DNA from: DATAOG01 sp963798075
GTDB taxonomy: Bacteria > Pseudomonadota > Alphaproteobacteria > Geminicoccales > Geminicoccaceae
Direction of reading: 5' to 3'
DNA length: 64,000 bases
NCBI GenBank assembly: GCA_963798075.1
Contig: CAWCRU010000012.1
Span: forward strand, 1 to 64,000
Part shown: piece by piece, positions 9,616 to 18,053 of the stretch
Layout of the letters: each line of letters opens with the position of its first letter
Numbering within the stretch: the stretch's first letter is position 1
Program-made: the position numbers and the translations under genes
Notes under the pieces: model-generated
What the model was told of the DNA's origin: nothing
What the model saw: the letters and a program-made list of their open reading frames with translations, nothing else
The model's database searches: none

Positions 9616-10136
9616 CACTTGTGCCATGACCTCTGATCGCGCGGCAGGTCGAGAAACGGGTCGAGCGCATCCACCCGCCGCTGGGGTGCGTCGTTCCACC
9701 GCCAGAGTACGAGATTGATGCCGTCTGCGGCGCGCAGCGAAGGCACCCGAATTCCTGCTGCGCCGTCCTCGGCCAGTCGGGTGGCGAGATCCCAGGTCGG
9801 CGGGCGCTGGCGGAGGACGAGCGCGATGTGCTTCCAGGCACACGCGAGATCGGTCGTCTCGACCCTGGCGGCGAGCCGGGTGGCCGGGTCGCAGAGATCG
9901 ACGATCTCGGCGATGTCGACCTGATAGGCGCACAGCGTGCCGGGCCGGATGCCCAGATCCTGCTCATATTCGGCGATCGCGGTTACGAAGTCCCCGGACA
10001 TGTAGAGGGCCTCCATGCCCGGCGGATTGAAGCGGCCGCCCTGCCTTGTGGCGCCTTCGCCGGAGAGCGGCGCGTGGGCCCATTTTGGAGCCAGCATCCG
10101 CCAGAACCGACCGCGCAGCCGAACGGCTGGCGGCAT
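9615..10136 (-). CDS. RES-domain toxin (ParT/MbcT-like)
   Basis: RES-domain toxins degrade or modify cellular NAD+ (phosphorolysis in MbcT, ADP-ribosyl chemistry in ParT). The 173 residues include the RES hallmarks: RFWRMLAPKWAHAPLSGEGA near the start with the conserved Arg and Ser, GGRFNPPGMEALYMS with the nucleotide-binding Arg-Phe-Asn, and a central Glu/Tyr-rich segment IAEYEQDLG. The gene follows the Xre-type antitoxin and its ATG overlaps the antitoxin stop by one base (TGATG), indicating translational coupling. A longer frame reading through the antitoxin gene in another frame has no coding character. Confidence 0.85.
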   Translation of the reverse strand: MPPAVRLRGRFWRMLAPKWAHAPLSGEGATRQGGRFNPPGMEALYMSGDFVTAIAEYEQDLGIRPGTLCAYQVDIAEIVDLCDPATRLAARVETTDLACAWKHIALVLRQRPPTWDLATRLAEDGAAGIRVPSLRAADGINLVLWRWNDAPQRRVDALDPFLDLPRDQRSWHK

Positions 10137-10498
10137 CAGGCGTAGACGCCGTCGCGCAGCATCTCGAGATGGGTGAGCACCGCATCGGCATGACCAGCGG
10201 CGACCAGCTCCTCGGCGGTCCTGCCATCGAACCCGGCCAGCGGCTGATGCCGGAACCAGACGATCGCGCGCGCCGTATCGCCGTCCAGAAGATCGGCGGC
10301 GGTGGCGACGATCCTTGCGACCTCGCCGAGCCGCGCCTGGACCGCCGGCGAGCCAGGGTGCCGGCTGAGCGTATTGCGATGCAGCTGCGCCAGCCGGGCC
10401 AGCTGCGCGAGCGTGACCCTCAGCGCCGCGCTGACGCGTTCCGGTGAGATCAGGCCACTTCGCCGATCGATGACGTCGTCGATGAAAGAGCTCAGCAT
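10136..10498 (-). CDS. Xre/MbcA/ParS-type antitoxin (DUF2384)
   Basis: Partner of the downstream RES toxin. The 120 residues hold an N-terminal Xre-like helix-turn-helix (SAALRVTLAQLARLAQLHRNTLSR, about residues 23-46) and a C-terminal toxin-binding domain of the ParS/MbcA kind, with the typical WFRHQPLAGFDGRTAEELVAAGHADAV. In this family the C-terminal tail plugs the toxin's NAD site and the helix-turn-helix autoregulates the operon. Gene order antitoxin-then-toxin with a one-base overlap is standard. A weak GGGGAC ribosome site lies before the ATG. Confidence 0.87.
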   Translation of the reverse strand: MLSSFIDDVIDRRSGLISPERVSAALRVTLAQLARLAQLHRNTLSRHPGSPAVQARLGEVARIVATAADLLDGDTARAIVWFRHQPLAGFDGRTAEELVAAGHADAVLTHLEMLRDGVYA

Positions 10499-10511
10499 GG
10501 CCGTCCCCGAT

Positions 10512-10548
10512 GTGCATCTTATGTCATGATAGTGCTCATTTCATGCAC
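10512..10548. promoter_or_regulatory. Candidate autoregulatory operator of the RES/Xre locus
   Basis: Upstream of the antitoxin lies GTGCAT (10512-10517) and its inverted copy ATGCAC (10543-10548), plus an internal GTGC-N9-GCAC repeat at 10532-10548. This AT-richer stretch is 14-50 bases before the antitoxin start, where Xre-type antitoxins bind. No binding data; repeat length is modest. Confidence 0.35.
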
Positions 10549-10569
10549 TCAAATCAAGCCTAATGGGAT

Positions 10570-12099
10570 CTAGACCTGCGGCGGCGGGAAGCGGCGCCTG
10601 CGCTCCAGGTCGTTGAGGTCCAGAGGGCCGCCGGCATCGTGGAGCGCCCGGCGAGGCGGCTGGAACTCCCACCGGTTCTGCCGCCCGCGCGTCAGCGCCT
10701 GCCAGGCGAAGCGGCGTGTGCGCTGGCTCTTGAGGATCTTCGCGCGCAGGCGGCGCGGGTTCCAGAGCCAATGCACCTCGGCTTCGAACTCCGCTACGGT
10801 CGCCGCGCGCTCAGGCAAAGGGGCTATGTTCTCGAGCTCGTCCGGATCGCGCGCCAGGTCGAACAGCAGCGGCGGGTCGGGCTCGCTCCAGATGAATTTG
10901 TGCACGCCGCGACGGATCATGAAGATCGGGGCCAGCGCGCCTTCGGCGAGGTATTCGCCGAGCACGGGCCGCTCCGGCAGCGCGCCGCCCTGGAGCAGGG
11001 GCAAGAGGCTCGCGCCGTCGTGCTCGATGGCCGCGGTTCCGCCCACTTCCGGCCGGCCGAGATCGAGGAGCGTCGGCAACAGGTCGAGCAGCGAGGCGAT
11101 AGAGGCTGTGCGCCGCGGCGCGAAGCGGCCCGGCGCGCGGAAGATCAGCGGCACGCGCACGGCCCATTCGAAGAAGTGCATCTTGTACCAGAGGCCGCGC
11201 TCGCCCAGCATGTCGCCATGGTCGGCGGTGAAGATGACGATGGTGTCGTCCGCGAGCCCGAGTCGATGAAGCGTCTCGATCAGGCCGCCGACCGCATCGT
11301 CGACGTAGGAGATGGCACCATAGTAGGCGCGGCGCGCCCGGCGCACCTCGACTTCGGTAATCGCCGCCTCGTCCATGGCCGAGACGCGGACCAGTCTTCG
11401 GCTGTGCGGATCCATCCGGTCCTCTGACAGCGGGCCGATCCGGGGCGGCGCGATCTCGTCGTCGCGGTAGCGGTTCCAGTAGGCCTCGCGGATCGCGTAG
11501 GGGTCGTGCGGGTGGGTGAACGAGACCGTCAGAAAGAAGGGGCGCGGGTCGTCGGAGCGGGCGTGGTCCTGGAGGAAGCGGATGGCCTGAAAATTGACCT
11601 CGTCATCGAAGTCAAGCTGGTTGGTCGCCTCGGCGATGCCCGCCTGCCGGACGCTTTGCATGTTGTGATACCACCAGTCGATCCGCTCCTCGGGCCGGTC
11701 CCAGTCGGGCGTCCAGCCGAAGTCGACCGGGTAGATGTCGGTGGTCAGGCGCTCCTCGAAGCCGTGCAGCTGATCGGGGCCGACGAAGTGCATCTTTCCG
11801 CACAAGCAGGTGCGGTAACCCTGGGCGCGCAGCCCGTGCGCGATGGTGAGCGCGCTCGCCGGCAACTCGCTCGCGTTGTCGTAGGCGCCGATCCGGGACG
11901 GCAGCCGGCCCGACAGCATCGAGTAGCGGGACGGCGCGCACAAGGGGCTGTTGCAGTAGGCGTTCTCGAACAGCACGCCCTCATTGGCGAGCCGCCCGAT
12001 GTGCGGCGCCTTGACCACCGGATGGCCGTAGCAGGGCAGCGCGAAGGCCGTCAGCTGATCGGCCATGACGAGCAGGATGTTCGGCTGCCGCTGTGGCAT
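10570..12099 (-). CDS. betC: Choline sulfatase
   Basis: Hydrolyses choline-O-sulfate to choline and sulfate, feeding choline to glycine betaine. The sulfatase motif LCAPSR places the cysteine that becomes formylglycine at residue 54, the position known for BetC. PNILLVMADQ at the N-terminus provides the metal-binding Asp, TADHGDMLGE the second Asp/His pair, and a choline-sulfatase-type C-terminal domain ends with PRRALHDAGGPLDLNDLE-like sequence. Starting at the ATG at 12099 (GAGG eight bases upstream) gives 509 residues, matching known BetC; an ATG eight codons earlier is possible. No betAB or betI is in the window. It diverges from the class II aldolase gene, 146 bases away. Confidence 0.88.
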   Translation of the reverse strand: MPQRQPNILLVMADQLTAFALPCYGHPVVKAPHIGRLANEGVLFENAYCNSPLCAPSRYSMLSGRLPSRIGAYDNASELPASALTIAHGLRAQGYRTCLCGKMHFVGPDQLHGFEERLTTDIYPVDFGWTPDWDRPEERIDWWYHNMQSVRQAGIAEATNQLDFDDEVNFQAIRFLQDHARSDDPRPFFLTVSFTHPHDPYAIREAYWNRYRDDEIAPPRIGPLSEDRMDPHSRRLVRVSAMDEAAITEVEVRRARRAYYGAISYVDDAVGGLIETLHRLGLADDTIVIFTADHGDMLGERGLWYKMHFFEWAVRVPLIFRAPGRFAPRRTASIASLLDLLPTLLDLGRPEVGGTAAIEHDGASLLPLLQGGALPERPVLGEYLAEGALAPIFMIRRGVHKFIWSEPDPPLLFDLARDPDELENIAPLPERAATVAEFEAEVHWLWNPRRLRAKILKSQRTRRFAWQALTRGRQNRWEFQPPRRALHDAGGPLDLNDLERRRRFPPPQV

Positions 12100-12245
12100 T
12101 CGTCGGCCTCGCGCCGGGTTCATGACAGTCGCGAGCATGCGTCCGGCATCCGGCGTGCGTCCAGATCAAATCGCGCTGGCAAGCTCGGCGCGTCGGGCTA
12201 GGATGGGCGCCAACGAGAAGCCTAGAATGCCGGGAGGTCCTGCCG

Positions 12246-13016
12246 ATGTCCGCCTTCGCCCGCCAGACCCGAGAACTCGAGCAACCCGATCCGGCCGAGC
12301 GCCAGGCGCGGCTGGATCTCGCGGCGGCGTTTCGATGGACCGCCCGGCTGGGCTGGCACGAGGGGGTCGCCAACCATTTCAGCGCCGCCGTCTCGGACGA
12401 CGGCCGGCGTTTCCTAATGAACCCGCGCTGGCGCCATTTCGGGCGCATTCGCGCGAGCGATCTGCTGCTGCTCGATGCCGCCGATCCGAGCGCGCTGGAG
12501 CGCCCGGACGCGCCCGATCCGACCGCCTGGTACATCCATGCCGCCCTGCACCGCGAGCTGCCGCAGGCGCGCTGCATCCTGCACACGCACATGCCCTATG
12601 CGACCACGCTGACGACGCTCAAGGACGGCGAGATCAAGCCGCTCGATCAGAACTGTCTCCGGTTTTTCGGACGGGTCGCCTACGAGGACGCCTACGACGG
12701 GCTCGCGCTGTCGATGGACGAGGGCCTGCGCTTTGCGCGCGCGATCGGCGACAAGTCCGTGCTGATGCTGGCCAATCACGGCGTGATCGTGGTCGGGACG
12801 AGCGTGGCCCAAGCGTTCGACGAGCTCTATTACCTGGAGAAAGCCTGCCAGATCCTGGTGCTCGCCTACTCGACCGGCAAGGAGCTGCGTCTCGTTTCCG
12901 GCAACCTCGCCGCGCGGGTCGCCAAGGAGTGGCAGGACTACGGCGGGTTCGCCGAGGCGCACCTTGCCGAGCTCAAGGCGATCCTGGAGGCCGAGGAGCC
13001 GGACTACGCGGCCTAG
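12246..13016 (+). CDS. Class II aldolase/adducin family protein
   Basis: A zinc-dependent aldolase/epimerase-fold protein of 256 residues. The metal ligands are visible: HTHMP (His113, His115) and ANHG (His178), with the Gly-Asn-type N-terminal segment HEGVANHFSAAVS. These enzymes cleave or rearrange sugar phosphates and other hydroxy-keto compounds; the substrate here cannot be told. The start has GGGAGG ten bases upstream. It stands alone on the plus strand and its stop overlaps the stop of the convergent caiD-like gene by four bases, so it may serve a different role from the surrounding carnitine genes. Confidence 0.83.
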   Translation: MSAFARQTRELEQPDPAERQARLDLAAAFRWTARLGWHEGVANHFSAAVSDDGRRFLMNPRWRHFGRIRASDLLLLDAADPSALERPDAPDPTAWYIHAALHRELPQARCILHTHMPYATTLTTLKDGEIKPLDQNCLRFFGRVAYEDAYDGLALSMDEGLRFARAIGDKSVLMLANHGVIVVGTSVAQAFDELYYLEKACQILVLAYSTGKELRLVSGNLAARVAKEWQDYGGFAEAHLAELKAILEAEEPDYAA

Positions 13017-13795
13017 CGGCCTCTCCAGACCGGCTGCCGCTTCTCGGCGAAGGCGCGGGCACCCTCTTTGGCGTCCTCGCTCTCGTATTGCGCCCGGACC
13101 GCGGGCAGGCGCTTGTGCGTGATCAGATCGAACGCGTCCGGGATCGGCAGGTGCGCGCTCTCCCGGATCACCTCCTTGATCGCGGCGAACACGAGCGGCG
13201 GCCCGGATGCGAGGAGCGCCGCGAGCTCCCGCGCGCGCGCCAGCAGGTCCCGGGCGGGCACGATCTCGTTGACGAGGCCCCAGCGCTGCGCCTCCAGGGC
13301 CTCCAGCCAGCGGCCGGTCAGCAGCAGCTCCATCGCGACGTGATGCGGGATGCGGCGCGGCAGTTTGATGGTCGCGGCATCGGCGAGCTGGCCCGCCTTG
13401 ATCTCCGGGAGCGCAAAGCGCGCGTGCGCGGCCGCGATGATCAGGTCGCACGAGAGGGCGAGCTCGAAGCCGCCGCCGACCGCCATGCCGCCCACCGCGG
13501 CGATCACGGGCTTATTGAGCCCGGGCAATTCCTGCAGGCCGCCGAAGCCGCCGACCCCGAAATCGGCATCCGGCGTCTCGCCCGCAGCCGCGGCCTTCAG
13601 GTCCCAGCCCGCCGAGAAGAAGCGCTCGCCGGCCCCGGTCACGATCGCGACCCGAAGCTCAGGGTCATCGCGGAAGGCCGCGAACGCCTCACCCAGCGCG
13701 CGGCTGGTCGGAGCGTCGATCGCGTTCGCCTTGGGCCGGTCGAGCACGACCTCGAGGACCGCACCGTCACGCGTGATCTGGATGACTTCGCTCAC
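13013..13795 (-). CDS. caiD: Carnitinyl-CoA dehydratase-like enoyl-CoA hydratase (CaiD family)
   Basis: Predicted to add water to crotonobetainyl-CoA, giving L-carnitinyl-CoA (or the reverse). The 260 residues follow E. coli CaiD closely by eye: ITRDGAVLEVVLDRPKANAID at the start, GERFFSAGWDLKAAAAGE, and the end FAEKRQPVWRGR. The two crotonase glutamates are present in GGGFELAL and FALPEIKAG. The usual PDSGG segment after the second Glu is replaced by LADAAT. The start is GTG at 13795, overlapping the synthetase stop by four bases (GTGA), so it is the last gene of the carnitine operon. It could act on a related beta-hydroxyacyl-CoA, but operon context favours carnitine. Confidence 0.82.
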   Translation of the reverse strand: MSEVIQITRDGAVLEVVLDRPKANAIDAPTSRALGEAFAAFRDDPELRVAIVTGAGERFFSAGWDLKAAAAGETPDADFGVGGFGGLQELPGLNKPVIAAVGGMAVGGGFELALSCDLIIAAAHARFALPEIKAGQLADAATIKLPRRIPHHVAMELLLTGRWLEALEAQRWGLVNEIVPARDLLARARELAALLASGPPLVFAAIKEVIRESAHLPIPDAFDLITHKRLPAVRAQYESEDAKEGARAFAEKRQPVWRGR

Positions 13796-15901
13796 GCCAC
13801 CTCTTCCCTCGCGGCCGCCGGCACGTCCAAGGCTGCTGCCAGGCGGATCAGCGCGTCCGCCGCGACCACGCCCTGGCCCACGGCATAGACCATCAGAGGA
13901 TTGACATCGAGCTCCAGGATGCGGGCGGGTCGCTCGATCGCAAGCGCGCCGATCCGCAAGGCCACCTGGACGATCGCCTCGACGTCGCCCGCGGGAGCGC
14001 CGCGCCAGCCCGCGAGCAGCGGCCAGATCCGGAGCGCCCGGAGCGCGTCCCGCACCTCGTGCGCCTCGACGGGCAGAAGGAGCACCGCCGTATCCTGCCA
14101 GAGCTCGGCATTGATCCCGCCCGCGCCGACCAGGAGGTGCGGGCCGAACTGCGGGTCGGTGTCGATCCCGACGATCAGCTCGGCGACCGGCGGCGGCAGC
14201 ATGCGCTCGATCAGCACGTGATCGCCGAGCCGCGCCATGGCGGCCGCAGCCGCCGCGACCGCCTCGGCGCTCGCCAGATCGAGCGCGACGCCGCCCGCCT
14301 CGGATTTATGCGCGAGGCCCGTGGCCTTGAGCGCGACCGGAAAGCCGATCCGCGCGGCCGCCGCCGGCGCCTCGGCGGCTGGCACCAGCTCGCCGGCGGG
14401 CACGGCAACGCCACGCGCTGCCAGCAGGCGCTTGGCCGCGTTCTCCTGCAGGATCAGGGGTTCGCGCGCGCTCGCGGCGCCCGCGGCCGCAATCGGCAAA
14501 GGCGGCGGCGCCTGCTCGAACCGACGCCAGATCGCGCCGAGCCAGGCGGCGGCAGCGATTGCACGCAGGCACTCCGGCAACCCCTGCATGGGCGCGATCC
14601 CGGCCGCCAGCAGCCGCTCGCGCGAGGCGCTCGGCAGGGTCTCGGGCAGCGATGCGACCACGATCGCCCGGGCATCGGTCAGGGCCGCCGCCGCGATGAA
14701 GGCATCGAGCGCCGACGTCCCAGGCCACGACGTCGTTCTCGGCCGGGCGCGGGTAGTCGAGCACGAGCAGCGTCACATCGAAACCGGCTGCCATCATCGC
14801 GGCGAAGCAGCCGCGCAAGCGTCCGGCATCGGCCCAGATGCCAGTCTGATAGTCGAGCGGATTGGCGATCGCCACCCGCTCGTCCAGCGCCGCGCGCAAC
14901 GCCGCCACGCTCGTCTCGGGCAAGGGTGCGAGATCGAGGCCCTGCGCCAGTGCGAGGTCGGCGACCATGGCCGCATCGCCGCCCGAGCAGCTGAGCGAGC
15001 CGAGCCGCCGGCCGGCGAGCGGGCCCTGCAGCGAGGCGAGCTTCAGGGTCTCGAGCAGCTCGGCCAAGCTGTCGACGCGGATCACGCCGTAGCGGCGAAG
15101 GAACGCGTCCACGACCGCATCCGCGCCGGCGAGCGAGCTCGTATGCGAGAGCGTCGCACGCGCGCCAGGCTCCGAGCGGCCGGCCTTGATCGCCACCAGC
15201 GGCAGCCGTCTCGCCGCGCACTTTTGCGCCGCGCGCGCAAACCGGGCCGGCTCGCTGATCGTCTCGAGGTAGAGCCCGACCGCCGTGATCCGCGGGTCCT
15301 CGGCCAGGAGGTCGATCAGGTCGTGGATCGCGAGCCTGGCCTGGTTGCCGGTCGAGACCACCGCTGCGATCGGCAGCCCGCGCTCCTGCATCGTGAGCGT
15401 GATGCCGATGTTGCCGCTCTGGGTGATCAGGGCCACGCCCCGCGGCACGGGCCTGGCGCCGTGCTCGTCCGGCCAGAGCGCCACCCGGTCGAGCAGGTTC
15501 AAAAGGCCATAGCAGTTGGGTCCGAGGATCGCCATGTCGCCGGCCGCCGCCACCAGCCGCTCCTCGAGCGCGCGGCCGTCCGGGACCTCGGCGAAGCCCG
15601 CGGCATAGCAGACGGCGCCGCCTGCCCCCATGGCCGCGAGCCTCGCCACGGCCTCGACCGTCGCCTCGCGCCGGATCCCGAGGAAGACCGCATCCGGCGC
15701 CTCGGGCAGGTCCTCGATCCGGGCGCAGCAGGGCACGCCCGCAAGCGTCTGCCGGGTCGGGTTGACGGCGTAGACCCGCCCGCCGAAGCCAAGCTTCAGG
15801 CTCTGGCGGATCACCTCCTCGGCGTAACGTCCGCCGATCGCGGCGATCGATCGGGGCCGCAACAGGCGTTCGAGATTGCACCGGCGCGCGTCGCTGGGCA
15901 T
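13792..15901 (-). CDS. NDP-forming acyl-CoA synthetase (acetate-CoA ligase family), one indel
   Basis: Activates an acid to its CoA thioester with ATP, giving ADP. Order of domains: CoA-binding domain (RPRSIAAIGG; VNPTRQTLAGVPC), two succinyl-CoA-ligase-like domains with LITQSGN and the catalytic-histidine region LSHTSSLAGAD, then an ATP-grasp domain (ENAAKRLLAARGVAVPAGE; ALKATGLAHKSEAGGV; LLVGAGGINAELWQD). In the operon between an acyl-CoA dehydrogenase and a CaiD-like hydratase, gamma-butyrobetaine or crotonobetaine is the likely substrate (inference). One extra base near 14712-14716 shifts the frame between WDV and ALDAFIAAAAL; corrected length is about 702 residues. It starts five bases after the dehydrogenase stop and overlaps caiD. 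Confidence 0.82.
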
Positions 15902-15906
15902 CGGCC

Positions 15907-17067
15907 TCAGCCGCCCAGCGGGCGCAGGATCTCGCGCGCGATGATGTGGCGCTGGATCTCGCTGGTGCCGTCCCAGATCCGCTCGACCCGCGCATCGCGC
16001 CAGAAACGCTCGATCGGCAGGTCGTCCATCAGCCCCATGCCGCCGAAGATCTGGACCGCGTGGTCGGTCACCCGCGCCAGCATCTCGCTCGCGAACAGCT
16101 TCGCCTGCGCGATCTGCCGGTTGGCGTCCAGGCCCTCGTCGAGCCGCCAGGCGGCCGCAAGCGTCAGCCAGTCCGCGGCGTCGATCTCGGTCGCCATGTC
16201 GGCGAGCTTGAAGCCGGTGCCCTGGAACCTGCCGATCGGCTGGCCGAACTGCTTGCGCGAGGCGCTCCAGTCGGCCGCGAGGTCGAAGACGCGGCGCGCG
16301 CGCCCGACGCAGGTCGCGGCGACCGTGAGCCGGGTCGCGTACAGCCAGGTGTTCATGAGCTCGAAGCCCTGGCCCTCCTCGCCCAGGACCTGCGCTGCCG
16401 GCACCCGGCAGTCCGTGAAGGAGAGGATGCAGTTGTGATAGCCCCGGTGCGAGACCGAGCCGTAGCCCTTGCGGATCTCGAAGCCCGGCGTGCCGCGGTC
16501 GACCAGGAAGCAGGTGAGGCGCTGCTTTGGCCCCTTCGGCGTCGCCTCGCTGCCGGTCGCGACGAACACGATCGCAAAGTCGGAAATGTCGGCGTGGCTG
16601 ATGAAGTGCTTGGTGCCGTTGATCACGTAGCTCTCGCCGTCCCGGCGCGCAAAGGTCTTCATCGCGCGGATGTCGGAGCCCGCCTCGGGCTCGGTCATCG
16701 CGAGGCAGTCGATCTTGTCGCCGCGCACTGCCGGTCCGAGATAGCGCTCGCGCTGCTCCTCGTTGCAGGCGCAAAGGATGTTGGACGGCCGGCCGAAGTG
16801 CACGGTCAGGGCCATCGCCGCGCGCCCGAGCTCGCGCTCGAGCAGCGTGAAGGTCAGATGGTCGAGCCCGCCGCCGCCGTACTGTTCCGGGATGTTGGCG
16901 GCGTAGAAGCCGAGCTCCCGGACTTTGCGCCGGATCTCGCCCCCGACTTCGTCAGGCACCTCGCCCGTGCGCTCGACCTCGGCCTCGAGCGGGTACAGCT
17001 CGCGCTCGACGAAGCCGCGCACGGTGTCGACCACCATCTGTTGTTCCTGAGTGAGGCCGAAGTCCAT
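15907..17067 (-). CDS. Acyl-CoA dehydrogenase, possible gamma-butyrobetainyl-CoA dehydrogenase
   Basis: FAD enzyme that makes an alpha,beta-double bond in an acyl-CoA. The 386 residues show the family signatures AMTEPEAGSDI (residues about 132-142), the KQFGQPIGRFQG helix and QIFGGMGLMDDLPIERFWRD. The usual catalytic Tyr-Glu-Gly before TSEIQR is Trp-Asp-Gly here (about residues 365-367), so the base would be Asp366 rather than Glu. Operon position between L-carnitine dehydrogenase and the CoA synthetase suggests it forms crotonobetainyl-CoA, as CaiA does in reverse; that is inference. Spacing to neighbours is eight and five bases. Confidence 0.82.
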   Translation of the reverse strand: MDFGLTQEQQMVVDTVRGFVERELYPLEAEVERTGEVPDEVGGEIRRKVRELGFYAANIPEQYGGGGLDHLTFTLLERELGRAAMALTVHFGRPSNILCACNEEQRERYLGPAVRGDKIDCLAMTEPEAGSDIRAMKTFARRDGESYVINGTKHFISHADISDFAIVFVATGSEATPKGPKQRLTCFLVDRGTPGFEIRKGYGSVSHRGYHNCILSFTDCRVPAAQVLGEEGQGFELMNTWLYATRLTVAATCVGRARRVFDLAADWSASRKQFGQPIGRFQGTGFKLADMATEIDAADWLTLAAAWRLDEGLDANRQIAQAKLFASEMLARVTDHAVQIFGGMGLMDDLPIERFWRDARVERIWDGTSEIQRHIIAREILRPLGG

Positions 17068-17075
17068 CCCCGGTC

Positions 17076-18050
17076 TCAGCCCCGTCTGTCTTCGGCAGCT
17101 TTGAGCACCGCGCCGGCGGCGTAGTCCTGAGAGCGCAGCGCCTGCAGCACCGCGACCAGGCAGTCGTCGCGCCGGCGCTCGAGATCGCGGATCGAGCGGC
17201 CGCCGGCCTGCTCGTCCGACTGCTCGACGATCCGCTCGATCAGGTCGTCCGTGAGCTCCGGCGCCTCGAGGCGGGTCCAGGGCAGCTTCAGGGTCGGGCC
17301 GAACTGCGCCATGAAGTGGCGCATGCCCGCCTCGCCGCCCGCCATGCGGTAGATCAGGAAGGTGCCCATGAACGACCAGCGCAGCGCCGGGCCATAGGCG
17401 ATCGCCTGGTCGATCTCGTCGGTCGTCGCGATGCCGTCGTTGACGAGGTGGAGCGCCTCGCGCCAGAGCGCCTCGAGCAGCCGGTCGGCGATGAAGCCGT
17501 CGACCTCGCGGCGCACTATCAAGGGATGCATGCCGAGCCCGCGATAGAAGCGGGCGGCACGCTCCTTGGTCGCGTCCGAGGTCCGCTCGCCGCCGCAGAC
17601 CTCGATCAGCGGCAAGAGATAGACGGGGTTGAACGGGTGGCCGACCACGAATCGCTCGGGGCGTGTCATGCCGGCCTGCAGACGGCTCGGCAGCAGCCCC
17701 GAGGTGCTCGATGCGATCACCACGTCCTGCCGGCAGGCGCGGCTCGCGCGCGCGAGCAGGTTGCGCTTCAGGTCCTCGCGCTCGGGCGCGTTCTCCTGGA
17801 TGAAGTCGGCGCCCGCAACCGCCTCTTCGAGGTCGCGGCCGAAGCTGACCCTCCCCCGCCGCCCGGGAGGCGTCGGGAGCAGCTGGCGCCAGGCGCGCTC
17901 GGCGTTCGCGAGCACTTCGCCGACCTTGCGCTCGGCCTCGGGATCGGGGTCAAAAAGCGCGACGTCGATGCCGTTCAGGACCAGGCGGGCGGCCCAGCCG
18001 GCGCCGATCACGCCGGCGCCGATCAGCGCCACTTGGCGGATGTCGTCCAT
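17076..18050 (-). CDS. lcdH: L-carnitine 3-dehydrogenase
   Basis: Oxidises L-carnitine to 3-dehydrocarnitine with NAD+. The 324 residues start with the dinucleotide motif GAGVIGAGW (11-19), then the 3-hydroxyacyl-CoA-dehydrogenase core with VGHPFNPVYLLPLIEV carrying the catalytic His, and the part typical of carnitine dehydrogenases: DGFIADRLLEALWREALHLV, DGIATTDEIDQAI and GGEAGMRHFMAQFGPTLKLPW. Some carnitine dehydrogenases carry a fused betainyl-CoA thioesterase at the C-terminus; this one does not, and no separate thioesterase is nearby. The gene follows the cleavage enzyme by three bases, as in known carnitine catabolic clusters. Confidence 0.9.
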   Translation of the reverse strand: MDDIRQVALIGAGVIGAGWAARLVLNGIDVALFDPDPEAERKVGEVLANAERAWRQLLPTPPGRRGRVSFGRDLEEAVAGADFIQENAPEREDLKRNLLARASRACRQDVVIASSTSGLLPSRLQAGMTRPERFVVGHPFNPVYLLPLIEVCGGERTSDATKERAARFYRGLGMHPLIVRREVDGFIADRLLEALWREALHLVNDGIATTDEIDQAIAYGPALRWSFMGTFLIYRMAGGEAGMRHFMAQFGPTLKLPWTRLEAPELTDDLIERIVEQSDEQAGGRSIRDLERRRDDCLVAVLQALRSQDYAAGAVLKAAEDRRG

Positions 18051-18053
18051 GGC

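Noticed and set aside
9615..10517. A 300-residue protein joining upstream sequence to the RES domain
   Set aside because: The upstream half overlaps the Xre antitoxin gene in another frame, has no coding character, and the antitoxin stop overlaps a good RES start.
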